Positions 34,855-46,254 of a stretch of DNA of 64,000 bases are shown here, piece after piece (position 1 is the stretch's first letter; each line of letters starts with the position of its first letter). The position numbers were made by a program, and so were the translations under genes. Under the pieces are notes generated by a model that did no database searches, was not told where the DNA came from, and saw only the letters and a list, made by a program, of their open reading frames with translations. Origin of the DNA: Trifolium pratense (Eukaryota > Streptophyta > Magnoliopsida > Fabales > Fabaceae); assembly GCF_020283565.1 (NCBI RefSeq), contig NC_060061.1, positions 23,721,362 to 23,785,361 of the forward strand, read 5' to 3'.

Positions 34855-37800
34855 TTAATTATGTGGGCAAGACAGGAAAAATGCCACAGCGATAGATGCA
34901 ACATAAGCTATAATCTGCGATTGGATCAGACCTGTTGACGATGAACCGCCTGAATGCTTTTTTGAGAAGTACATCATAGTTGTGTTTACAAGAGGAAGCG
35001 GTGCCCCATCTTTCCTTGCTCCCAACAGTTTTTGGCTGCTCAAAGGCCACATAAGATACATGCATATGTTAATGTCATATTAACTACTCAAAAGGAGCAC
35101 ACAAAGTCTTCACCTAATAAAGATAAAGATGTCAATATCCCTAAAAATTGGCTTGTGCGATTTGTGTGAGGAATGTCGGCCATTACAAGAAAAAACACCA
35201 AGGAAAATCGAAACACCAAAATGAAAAGCAAGTTTGGAAACGAAGTTCAAAAAGCTCACATAAATAAGAGAAGTTTTAACTTTAAAGAGGTATGCATATA
35301 TTTAAGCATATATATAAATACGTGTGTAGAATATGGAAAAGATATTTAAAGTTTATTCATATTATTTATGGTTGGGAGATTATGACTATTCATATTACTA
35401 TTATACAAACTAAGCACCAGGAGTGCGCTACATATGCCATAGCCATAGACTACTGCACCAAGACCCATAATTAAAAACAAGACCAAAAGTTGTTATGAAT
35501 TATGCAGAAACAAAACAGAAGTAAAAAACTAGTACCAGAGAAATGGTGGACATGCCTAGGGGTGACAAAATAGATGGATTGGCTGGATTTGGATGGATCA
35601 AAATAATCCATTAATATTGGCTAGATTTGGATGGATCAAAATAATCCATTAATCCATCCAAATTTTATTAAAATAATCCAATCCATCCAATAAATATATG
35701 ATCCATCGAATCCATCCATTATTATATCTTAAGGATGAATATCCATCCGATCCATCTACTAAAGTAAAATATATTAATCTCCTTTTTTTAAAAAACATAT
35801 TTATTAATTGATTAATAAAACAAATTTATTTATTTTATTTTAAAAATATAATTTGTAGACATGCTTAAATGGCTTGCACCTAGAGAGATAAAAGGGTTAA
35901 GAAGAGGCTTCCTAGGCCTAACAGGCTATTGCAGAAAATTTGTTAAAAACTATGACAAGACAAGATAGCATGGACTTTGACACAATTACTCAAGAAGGAT
36001 AAATTTGTTTGGAGTGATGAAGCGCTACATGCTTTTGAACGGCTCAAACAAGCCATGACTTAGTATCCTTGTGCTAGCTGTCCTAAATTTTGATAAAGAA
36101 TTCACTAAGGAGGCTGATGCTTCTGCTAGAGGAATAGGAACTGTGCTAATGCAAAGGGAAGACCCATTGCTTATATGAGTCAAACACTCTCTAATAGAGG
36201 ACAAAGGAAGTCAGCATATGAGAGGGAACTCATGGCTATAGTAATAGCTATCCAGAAATGGAGACCATACTTGTTAGGCAGACATTTTAAGGTGCATATA
36301 GATCAGAAGAGCCTTAAATTTCTCACTGAACAAAAAACTATGGGAAAAGAGCAGCAAACGTGGATTAGTTAATTGTTAGGCTATGATTTTGAAGTTAAAT
36401 ATAAGCCTGGCAAAGAAAATAGTGCAGCAGATGCACTTTCTAGACAAATGCACTATGCAAGTAACACTACAATCAGACGTGAAGCATGGGAAAGAGTATG
36501 AAAAGAGGTACATACATGCAGATACAAAGTAAAAACAAAAAATAGTGCAAGAGCTGATGATAGATCCAAACAGTCACACAGGTTATAAATTGAAGCAAGG
36601 GATGTTATTTAACAAAGGCAAAATTGTTTTACCAAAAAGATTCACTTAGAATCTCTTGGATCTTACATGAGATGCACAACACTACTAATGGTAGGCACTC
36701 TGGCCATTTTAGAACTTATAAAAGGATTGTTGGGCTAGTCTATTGGGAAAGGATGAGAAGAGTTATTCAAGAATATGTACAGTCTTGTGAAATATGTTAG
36801 AGAAACAAATTTTAAACTTCAGGGGGTTATTACAACCATTACCAGTGCCTAATCAAATTTGGAGTGACATCTCTAAGATGTTATTGGAGGGTTACCTAAG
36901 GTAGCAGATATAGATACCGCCATGGTAGTAGTGAACATGCTTATGCTCATTTTATCCCTGTGAGTCATCCTTACACTGCCAAAGACGTTGTTGAGTTGTT
37001 CATCAAGGAAGTGGTAAAATTACATCGTTTTCCCAGTTCCATGTGTCAGACAGAGATAAGGTGTTTTTGAGCTCATTTTGGTCAGAATTGTTCAAACAAG
37101 TTGGCACCAAACTGAAGTATAACAATGCATACCATCCACAGACAGATGGCCAGATAGAGGTAGTTAACAAATGTGTAAAAACTTATTTGATGTGCATCGC
37201 TGGAAGGAAGCGCAATGGCCAAAATGGTTAGGATGGACAAAATATTGGTGTTGTACCAATATTCAGCCCATCCCAACCACTTTGACTACTGCTTTTGCTT
37301 CTTCCCAGTGATGCATCTTAAATAAGTCTATGCACATCTATTGACCACTTTTGTCTGACCATCAGTCTCAGAGTGGTATGCATTACTATACTTCAGTTTG
37401 ATGCTAACTTTTTCGAACCATTCCGACCAAAATGAACTTAAAATCACATTATCTCGGTCTGATACAATAAAAATGGAAAATCCATGTAGTTTTACCATAT
37501 CTCTAATGAATAATTCAGCAATATCCTTAGCATTGTATGAGTGACTGACTGAGATAAAGTGAGCATACTTAGCGAGTCTATCAACTACCACCATGATGAT
37601 ATCTACTCCTGCCACCTTAGGAAGTCCACTAACAAAGTTCATTGAAATATCACTCCAAATCTGAGTAGGAATTGGTAATGGTCGCAACAAACCTCCCGAC
37701 TAAGAGTTTGATATTTATTTCTTTGGCACGCTTCACAAGACTGCACATACTTCTGAAAAACTCGTCACATTCCTTACCAATAGCCAGAATGCCCTCCATA

Positions 37801-40800
37801 GATGTGTCATGCATCTCATGCAATATCCAAGAGACTCTAGGAGAGTCTTTTGGTATAACAATTATGTCCTCATGGTACAATCTACCCTGCTTCAAATGGA
37901 ATCTTGTGTGACTGTTAGGATCCATCGTTAAATCTTGCACTATCTTTTTCAACTTCTGATCTGATTGTATCTCATCCTCTAGTCCTTCCCATGCCTCACA
38001 CTTCACTGTAGTGATAGTTGCATATTGCATTTGTCTATATTATGCATCACTTGCATTATTTTCCTTGCCTGACTTGCTGATCCATCTTTGTTGCTCTTCT
38101 CCCATGACTTTATGTTAAGTGAGAAACCTAAGATTTTTCTAATCAGTATGTGGACGTTGAAATGTCTGCCTAATAAATAAGGCCTCAATTTTTGTATGGC
38201 TGTTACAATAACCATTATTTCTCTTTCATAAACTGACTTTCCTTTGAGCATTTTCAGGCAGAGTTTGACTCATAGGCAATAGGTCTTCCTTCTTGCATCA
38301 ACACAACCCCAATTCCTTTTCTAGATGCATCAGTCTCAATTATGCACCGACACAATTGAAATTCTTTTTCAAAATTAGGGACAACCATGTACAGGTATAT
38401 TAGTCATGGCCTGTTTTAACTGTTCAAATGCTTGTTGAGGTGCTTCTCCCCACATAAAACTATCTTTCTTTAATAATTGTGCCAGTGGCCAAGCTATTTT
38501 ACCATAGTTCTTGACAAATTTTCTATAATATCCTGTTAATTCAAGAAAACCTCTCAACCCTTTAATCTCCTTAGGCACATGTTATTTGAACATATCTTCA
38601 ACTTTCATCGGATCAGCAGATACATCATTATCAGAAATTAAATGGATTAAATATTCAATCTGCTCTCGGCCATATGTGCATTTTTTTTAATAGCATACAA
38701 TTGATTAATCTTTAACACTAGCAGGGTTTTCTTCAAATGTTGCTTATGCTCCTCGACACTCTTACTATATATATACTCCCTCTGGTCACATTTATTGGCA
38801 AAAAAAGCTGTTTACGCGGTGTTTAAGAAATTCAGTTAACTGTAGTTAATTTTATTGATTTGATGTAAAACATAAGTCAAGTTTACTATATAATTGTAAC
38901 TAGCACAATGTTTAAGAAAGACCTACAGTACTAGAACAAATGACCATACGTAGAAATATGCATTACTTACCTTGGAAATCACATGCAACTTTTAGAAAGT
39001 AAAAGTGGAATAAATGCCTAAAGAAAAATAGTAGAATTAAACAAGGGTATATTAGGAATAGTAGTATTAATTATTTTAAAAGTAGTTTAGTTTTGCTTAT
39101 AATAGTGACCAAAATTTGAAGTGTTTTTTTGCTTATAAATGTGAACAAAACAAACAACAGGACCAAAAGTTGTTATGAATTATGCAGGAACAAAACAGAA
39201 GTGAAAAACTAGTCAACAGCAAAAGCCCTCCACCAAGGCTGAAAAGTTCTACTATAATACTCCAAACATTTAACACAACTCCATTCAGAATTTTGACACC
39301 TGATAGACCAAGTCTTAACTACCTATTTTCAATCATCACCCCCTTCTAAAATATCACTGAGACCACTGAATGGCATGCACCAAATCAACTCATTTTAACC
39401 ATACAAAAACTCCACAGCATTGAAAAATTGATCCTACTGGTTTGGCTCGGTCATTTATTAAAATACTCAACGGCCACCACTTAATCCTAGTTAGATCAGC
39501 GGCATTTGCTCTAAGTACTACCCCCAGATGCAATTAGGATATTCCCTCTTCAAACGCATCCCATTCAGCCCTCTCCTCCATTCCGGATAAGATTTTCCCA
39601 ATGACTACTTTTTTTTTTACGCAAACCCATGACTACTTAAAATTGGGGAAAAGATACAACAAAAGTATAATATAATCAGCTCGTGTAATTTGGACCTGAG
39701 AACCTGTGGCCGATTGTCATTGCTTGGAATGCAAGTTGTCAATTCTTTTCCATATTTCAAGGTAGAAAATGTTTTTTTTTTTGTTGCTGTTGGTCCAAAA
39801 TCTTCTTTTGTTACGTTATTTGACTTATTTTTTTATGAGAAAACATCACCCCAATGTTTCATTGAAACACAAATCCAATTATTAAATGAATTTTTTATTT
39901 ATTAAAATATGGTAATTATTCATTTCATTTGAACACACTATAATGGTACAGTAACATATAAAAATGCTCCCAATCAACTATAGCCCCTTCATTCTAGTCC
40001 ACAAAACATGTGCAGTTTATTATTAATTAATCATTAAAATTAAGACATGGTCCTACATGCTAGACTCAACCGAGATATATGTGCAACATGTGTTGTGGAA
40101 ATGGACCTCTAATAAATGAGAGTCTTAAAAAAAATTACAGGGTAGTAGGATCAATAAATTAGAGGGTGCAAAACTTAATATATTACGGTAAAATATAAAG
40201 GTCCACTTTCTAGGCCCACTTTCTCTAATATGTTAATTACAAGAATCATTATTTTTTGATGTTATTTGTAATTTAAATCAAGTATAATTTTTTTAGAAAA
40301 CATTATGTTTTTTTTATAAAGAGACAATTTTTAACATTTTCAAATGACCTTCAAAAGCTCGTAACCAACACTGGTCCATGCACTTATGACACAAGCAACA
40401 CAATCTATAACGCACACTTCTCAAGCATTCTTAACAAATTTCATAACCTAATATTCATTCATAATCAAAAGCTAAAAACAGATTTACGAAGCTTATGGTA
40501 AAAGAGTAAAGAGTAATTGTACCTTGTATAAGGTAAAGGACAAAACACTATCAAATAGTTAGCAGAAGCACATGTGTAGGTACTGGTCTTATCATCATAC
40601 GCGTAGCTATATGCGCGTGGGCAAGCATGCTTAAAAAACAACGAGTAAACAGACGGACCACACGTGTCAGGCGTTGAGTACGCCTCACTACAACAATAAC
40701 GAGGATCCCCAAAAGCTTCACACGCGCTTCTACAAGCAACACTTCCACCACTCCCATTACCACGCGCCACCTTAAGATCTGCCGGACAACCGCCGTTAAG

Positions 40801-41407
40801 ATCCACAAGACAACCGGTTGCACTGCAGCCACCTCTAGTCCCTCCTTGAGCCACGATCAGCATCGGAAGATTATAACCGTCGACCATACTCACGTCGTAG
40901 AAATCCAACCCGTCTGCTCCGTTCAAGGTGAACTCCGCCAATGTTGCCGGAGGTTTGGCACCACCTCCGGCACAGGAAACTTTTCCAGAACCACAGTCGG
41001 CGGTTACGCAGGAGAATTTTCCGTCGGAGTCTCGGCCGCAGAGAGACCTTGCCCATAACCGACCTGACCAAGATCTCGGGATTTGTATAGTCCTTGATTT
41101 TCCACTCTTGAGGGTGAATCCGGTGGTTGGTAGCGGCGGCGAGGTGGCGCCGGAGAGTAATCCTGGCCATATAGTGTAACGGCATCTGTTAACAATCTTG
41201 AACGATGCTGATTGAACCTCTGAAAAGAATTAAAGGACCAAATTGAAAAGTTAAGTTAAAATTTAACGCTAGTATTAAGTACTAAGTAGCAATTTTTGAA
41301 AAATAAATGAAAATTGAGTGAGGGTTTGTGAAGTTTATTTATTTACCTGAGAGGAAAGATAATGTAATGAAGGTGAGAAAAATGAGAAAGAGAATTAAGC
41401 GAGCCAT
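34855..41407 (-). CDS. Thaumatin-like protein 2 (GPI type) with a 5.5-kb transposon-filled intron
   Basis: Exons on the minus strand: 41347-41407, 40523-41219 and 34855-35035 (intron phases 1 and 2, as in the paralogue), 312 aa. Residues 1-25 are a signal peptide ([20 protein letters not shown]..). The thaumatin domain ([15 protein letters not shown] to [11 protein letters not shown]) has 16 cysteines, 'LAEFTL' and '[14 protein letters not shown]'. Exon 3 continues in phase as '[18 protein letters not shown]', a typical continuation of this subfamily, then Ser/Gly and a hydrophobic tail ([14 protein letters not shown]), predicting GPI anchoring. The acceptor TTTGAGCAG precedes exon 3 at 35036-35038. 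If intron 2 were retained, translation would end at 40465 without the tail. It is probably apoplastic or cell-surface with a carbohydrate-related role. Confidence 0.88.
35475..35533. repeat. Flanking direct repeat, left copy (about 57 bp)
   Basis: It contains 'accaaaagttgttatgaat' and 'aacaaaacagaagt', followed by 'aaaaactagt'. It matches 39156-39213 with about three mismatches. The two copies bracket all the transposon material of the intron. Confidence 0.85.
35552..35765. repeat. 'GGATGGAT' repeat segment, possible hAT fragment
   Basis: It begins 'taggggtgacaaaatag', like a hAT terminal sequence. It then has two tandem copies of a unit of about 38 bp ('gatttggatggatcaaaa..') and further 'atccatcc' repeats. 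No matching right end is present, so it may be truncated by the gypsy sequence. Confidence 0.45.
35850..37250 (+). pseudogene. Ty3/gypsy pol fragment, forward arm
   Basis: In order: the end of the RT domain (about 35880-35990, 'FVKNYDK'), RNase H (36100-36460, including '[20 protein letters not shown]' and '[10 protein letters not shown]'), an integrase zinc-binding remnant (about 36780, 'SCEIC'), and integrase core pieces up to '[14 protein letters not shown]' (37124-37165). Many stops and frameshifts are present. No LTR is adjacent. It ends at the palindrome centre near 37250. Confidence 0.85.
37241..37263. repeat. Centre of the gypsy inverted repeat
   Basis: AATATTGGT and ACCAATATT are perfect 9-bp complements around a 5-nt spacer. 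The forward and reverse pol fragments meet here at equivalent codons of the integrase region. Confidence 0.85.
37255..38770 (-). pseudogene. Ty3/gypsy pol fragment, reverse arm
   Basis: Read right to left: RT end (38375-38770, 'EEHKQHL', '[15 protein letters not shown]'), RNase H (38003-38251, '[20 protein letters not shown]'), integrase zinc region (37650-38030), and integrase core (37328-37690, '[18 protein letters not shown]', '[16 protein letters not shown]'). It is the same family as the forward arm but a distinguishable copy with its own stops and frameshifts. It extends somewhat further upstream into RT than the forward arm. Confidence 0.85.
38776..39155. mobile_element. Stowaway-like MITE, right end degraded
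   Basis: It starts TA then CTCCCTCTGGTCACATTTAT. The right side 'gcttataaatgtgaac', reversed, resembles the left end. The outermost right bases (the expected complement of CTCCCTC) are missing, where the 57-bp direct repeat begins. Confidence 0.5.
39156..39213. repeat. Flanking direct repeat, right copy (about 57 bp)
   Basis: Partner of 35475-35533, reading 'accaaaagttgttatgaat' and on to 'aaaaactagt'. Confidence 0.85.
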
Positions 41408-41970
41408 GATGTGAGGATGATAAGTAAAGAACAAAAGTTTGAAGAAAAAAGATATATTGATTTCAGAAAACACCAAATAACTTGTTCACTTTCTATGGAA
41501 GCTGTGTGAGTGTGGTGTCAGGTGTGTGTTAGCTTCTTCTTTTGAATTGCTTTTCTTTTGTTTCTTTTCTTCTGTTCTCTGCAGCTCAGCTGACTCACTT
41601 CTTCACTCTTTTGGCTGGCTGCTCCAATAAATCATCTACCTTCCTTTTCTTACTTTTTTTTTTTTTCATTTCTTCTTCTTCTTCTTCAAATGAGTGAATT
41701 AGTATTTTGATTTTTGGAATTATATAACGATTTTTTTTTCACTTGAAATGTTTCACTTGAAATTATATAACCAAAATAATTACACACATGAGTGAAAGAC
41801 AAACAATAAATTATAAAGCTAATCTTTTTTGGAATAATTTTCACTCTTGTGGTGGCTGCTCCAATAAATCATCTACCTTCCTTTTCTTACTTTTGTTTTT
41901 GAATTGCTTTTCTTTTGTTTCTTTTGTTTCTTTTCTTCCGTTCTCTACAGCTCAGATGACTCACTTCTTC
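41408..41970 (-). promoter_or_regulatory. 5' flank of thaumatin-like gene 2 with direct duplications
   Basis: Upstream of the ATG, 'gctccaataaatcatctacc' and its T/C-rich neighbour occur at about 41619-41651 and 41853-41891. 'gaattgcttttcttttgttt' followed by a shared 'cagctcag.tgactcacttc' occurs at about 41543-41603 and 41901-41965. The two modules appear in reversed order (A-B, then B-A), all in direct orientation. 'attatataac' (41717, 41762) could supply TATA boxes. Confidence 0.5.
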
Positions 41971-42973
41971 GAATTTAGATCTCCTCCATCCTATGAACTC
42001 CCGATACGTGACACGATATCGATATTTATTTTGATAAATGGAACAGAGTTTGAACCTCAGTCCGACCTAACAATTTCGACATTTTTACCACTTGTGACTA
42101 TACTTTTGACAATTATGAATTGTTATCAATTTTGAAATTTTTACCAATTTGGTAGATAGATAAAATTTCGACATTGTTGCATTTCTTACCATTTGTGACT
42201 ATACTTGCACATGATAAAAATATAATGGAATCTTGCAACTAGGTTTTATAAAGTTGAACAAGATATTTAAGACAAAATTTGTCTAGAAATCTTATTTATT
42301 TTTTAATATGCATACTATATTATTTTTTACACTCTGGTAATTTGGCATGGAGGAGTCGTGAGTGATTTTTGGAAAAATATTTTTATTTTACTTATTTTTT
42401 GGTGGTGTGATAAAAATATTGGGGGGTATGAGATTAAAAATTTTCACCCTAAACTAAGATTTGGGCCAAGTGCTTCTTATATATTAGGCCCAAGTTATAT
42501 AATAATCCAAGCACACTATAAATAATGATTCCTTCTTCTCGCGACCCCTTAATCTCACAGACACCCCCTGCCTTCCAATACTAATCCGCATCGCAATGCA
42601 GGATGCGAGTGTGTTAATAGCAAAAATTGGAAGAAAAAAATAGTTCGCATCCTAGAATGCGAACCTTATAAAATCTAATATTTTTGTATATCCCCCTTCA
42701 TTCACACCCTATTTTTTAAGATTCACACTCTAGAATGCAAACTGTTTTTTCCCAGATTTGATGCCCCTGAGTTCGCTACTTAAGTAGTAAGGGGAGTATT
42801 TTTGAAATTTCTGGAGGGCGAACAAGGATTTCCAGGGAGCGCGAGAAGAAAATCTCATAAATAATTTGTATGAATTATTAAGTTGATATTTTATGGCTAT
42901 GAGATTTTAAAAAAATGAAATAACAAGTATGCCAGGTGTTATTAATGTTCTAATCTCAGCTGAAAGATATGAC
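41971..42973. other. Intergenic stretch, nothing recognised
   Basis: AT-rich to about 42400. Around 42530-42840 there are several 'aatgcgaac/gatgcga' motifs in both orientations, probably an old repeat without clear ends. No gene is supported. Confidence 0.45.
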
Positions 42974-42976
42974 TAC

Positions 42977-43315
42977 GGGTGTGTTTGATTTGTTAAAGGG
43001 TAAGTACTGGACAGAACAGTACAAGACAGAATAACACAACACATGACAGAACAGCACAGAACAGACTTTTGGGATATTGAACATTTTTTTGTCTTATACG
43101 ATATTTTGTTAATAAAATGGTATTTTGGCATTTTAGACAACTTGTATCGCGGACAAAAAGTTGTGTTGTGGTTTAGTGAGGTACAAAAAATTCTGTTTTT
43201 GTCCTGTCCATTGCTTCCCAGTTTGTCCAGTTCCTGAAACAGTTTTACAATCAAACACAGTACAACTACAGTTGTCCTGTCCAGTCCCTTATTTTTTAGC
43301 GAATCAAACGGACCC
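42977..43315. mobile_element. Harbinger/CACTA-sized MITE, 339 bp, 3-bp TSD TAC
   Basis: The left end is GGGTGTGTTTGATTTGTTAAA and the right end, reversed, GGGTCCGTTTGATTCGCTAAA, with the pairing continuing through 'agtactggacagaac' / 'gggactggacaggac'. TAC lies on both sides (42974-42976 and 43316-43318). It is non-coding. Confidence 0.75.
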
Positions 43316-43449
43316 TACATTACATTGGTGGCATTTAAGTCCGACTGTGCTATGCTTCGAGTAAAGATTACTCAAAGGGAACATGGGAAGAACTGGAAAA
43401 AAAAAACAACACGCCTAGCCTGCAGCAAACATTCATATTTTTATTGGAA

Positions 43450-43480
43450 CTAGGGGTAAACCCGTGGGTTGCACGGGTTC
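43450..43480 (-). mobile_element. Helitron-like 3' terminus
   Basis: On the minus strand a GC-rich hairpin (CCCGTGCAACCCACGGG) is followed by TTTACCC and then CTAG, with T as the next base. This is the same form as the proven Helitron end at 24034. The partner 5' TC end, to the right, was not located. Confidence 0.55.
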
Positions 43481-45855
43481 GATTAAAATATATAATTAAA
43501 ATATTTTTATAAATGAAAAATAATAGTTGTGATAATAATTAAGTATAACCATACATAGTTAAATATATAATAATTTAAAATATGATTATATTTAATATTA
43601 TTATATGTATAAATTTTTAAAAAATATTAGATTTTTTTGTTGATTTATATCGTAGTTTTGTTTATATTATTTTAATGTAATAGATCTTTGATAATATCTT
43701 ATAAGTTTGAAGGGATGCATCATATTCTATTTTAATGGTGTAGTCGTATGAGATTTTAGCTTTCTTTATATGAGTTGCAATTGTATAGTCACATATCACT
43801 CTGCGTTTTATTCTTGATGTATCCTTTATTTTATTTTTTCAATAAGAGTTGGAGGAATGCATACATACATGCTTTTTTTTTATCACGTAATCTCATTTTT
43901 TGAAAATTACGTATAAAATAGCATAAATGCTTACTCCCTTCCGTGCAATTTAAGTTACTGCATATAGCTTTTCTACTTACTTCTCTCTGTTTTTTTTAAG
44001 TCTCTTCTCACATATTCACTTGGTGGAAAATAATATTTGCTTGAATATTTAGTTTATTTTTGTTATAATATAAACTTGAATATTTTTGTCGCCAATATAT
44101 AAGTTCGGATGTTGATTTCATATATTTGAATTTAATCAGGTTTAATAATAATAATAATTATAATTCATATTCAACAAAGGAAGGCTAATTACAAAAAGAA
44201 AAAAAAAACTACTAAAGTAGTATAAATGGAAAAATTAAATCTAAAAAATGTGGCTCACATTAAAAAAAATTCACATTATGTTTAATATGAATCTCTTAAA
44301 AATTATTTATTACAAAATAACCATAATGTTAGTACGTATTACATATTAAAGCTCTTAACGACAGTGTTTCATATTGACAATAGATAAATAGTCAATACTT
44401 TCAAAAAAACAATAAAATGAGATCATAACGTATAAGAATATTATATTGCAAATTAAAATTTTAAGTAAATTATATTTTCAACACATTAAGAGTCAAACAT
44501 AATTAATATAAAAAAATGAAGAGAAATAATACATTATCTTTTCTATATATTACCACCCAAAAAATTTCTCTAATGATGATATCTAAGATGCACAAGCACA
44601 ATCATGCTTTAGAGCTGCTTAATGAATCCTAGTAGTACTCTAGAGCTGCCAGAGTTGAAGTCCATCATCATATAGCTATCTTACAATATTGGTTGAAACT
44701 TATCATCACTAACTTATGCAAGTTTACCGCAGTTTCTATAAGCTCTTATGCGAAATTAATTAACTTTTTTACCCAAACACTCAAAGTAAGTGTGAACAAT
44801 ATATAGTATGAAAAAATTGTATAGAAGTGTGATCTATACATGACTATATTTTTAATTATTGTCGTGATATCTTCTAAAATACTTAATATAATCGATTTGA
44901 GATTTCCATTCACATTCTTATCAACTTGAAATGCCAAAGAATAATCAGTATGTTTAGTAGAAAAAGAAACAAAGTTAAGAGTCATTTTTAAAAATTTTAT
45001 ATAGGGTTCAAAATAATAATGCATTATGCTTAAGGGAAGATATATGAACACAAAGTAGTAAGTAACTCACGACAGTAGTGAAACTGACAGTCAAAGGTAT
45101 GATATCCCTGCAAAAATTACATGAATGAGTTTCTTGCCATCAATATACAAATTGACATGTTGCTAAATCAAAAATATGTGTTATTTTTTTTTTTAACATT
45201 ACATATACAAAACCCTTAGTTTAAGTATAGCTAAATTACTTATGTATAATCTGCCGTGTTGCTAAATAATCACAATTCACATCCCCAAGATCTGTTCCAT
45301 TGTTATCTTTGAACAATTTGAACCTTAACAAAGTAAGAAAAATGGACATGGATATTAAAAATAGAATAAGCTTTAAACTTGAAAACACACCAAATAAAAC
45401 CTACAATATGAATAGTTGAATACCCAAACATGTATGACTCTTCTTGCAAAAGTCTCAATATATATATATATATGATAAAATCTCCATGCTAACTATAGTA
45501 TCTATATATACTTACTATGTCTATGGTTTCTTAATTTTATGAACGTATATGTTTATTATTGGAATTCTTTGAGTCACATAGCATAATAACCTCCCTAATT
45601 ATATTTATTGACCTTATGTATTCATTTCATAAGGTGTGGGTAGATTGATTTTCGGTATTCTTTTTCATTAAGTTGATGTCATTAGCGATATTTATTATCT
45701 TTTAATATAATGTATTAGTTTTTTTAGATTTAATTTAATAAATTAAAAGAGATAATATTAAGATTTTAACAAAGATTGAAAACATTTTCTTAGAGTGCCA
45801 GTGTGTCACATCATCACAATGAAGACCTAGGAACAATTCAACCTTCCTTTTACTA
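43481..45855. other. AT-rich gene-free stretch
   Basis: No gene is supported. 43933-43960 looks like the first end of a Stowaway-type repeat. Much of this stretch may be the body of the Helitron ending at 43450. The open frame 44746-45051 (101 aa) has no recognisable motif. A TA run is present near 45460. Confidence 0.4.
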
Positions 45856-45882
45856 GTAAATAAATAAATAAATAAATAAAAG
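45856..45882. repeat. (AAAT)n microsatellite
   Basis: About five copies of AAAT/TAAA lie just left of the duplicated non-coding block. Confidence 0.7.
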
Positions 45883-46254
45883 ATAAGCTAGGGGCCACTT
45901 GCTGTGAACTCAAAACTGTTGTAACAACAGCGTTATAGTCTTATAATATGAATACTATTTATTTTGCTTCAGCCGAAAACAACACAGCTTCAATAATGAA
46001 ATAATGTGAAGGACCAATTGGCCTAAGGATGTGTACATTCAATAGTTGCAAAATCTATCAGTTGTGTTGTAAAGACAAAGTAGCTGGCTAGCAAATATAG
46101 CAGAATATTTATTCGAACTTCATAGTAGCGCAAAAGAAGGGACTCATTAAAGTGAAGCAAAAGTTCTTGTTTTATGATAGGATTCTTTAGACACAAGAGA
46201 GGTCCCAGCAGCAATGCATGTAGACAATAAAGATGGCAAGATGGTGTCTAATTT
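45883..46254. repeat. Duplicated non-coding block, copy 1
   Basis: It begins 'agctaggggccactt' and shares, in the same order as 48828-49236: 'ctgttgtaac', 'acacagcttcaat', 'ttggcctaagg', 'aaagtgaagcaaaagtt', 'tgataggattctttt' (one base shorter here) and 'ggtcccagca'. The spacing is similar. No open frame is conserved between copies. Confidence 0.8.

Noticed and set aside
40465..40522. Exon 2 of thaumatin-like gene 2 reading straight to a stop at 40465
   Set aside because: A good splice donor at 40522/40521 and an in-phase, family-like third exon at 34855-35035 make the spliced form more likely. The read-through tail has no family resemblance.
44746..45051. 101-aa minus-strand open frame
   Set aside because: Ile/Leu/Phe-rich product typical of random AT-rich DNA; no recognisable motif.
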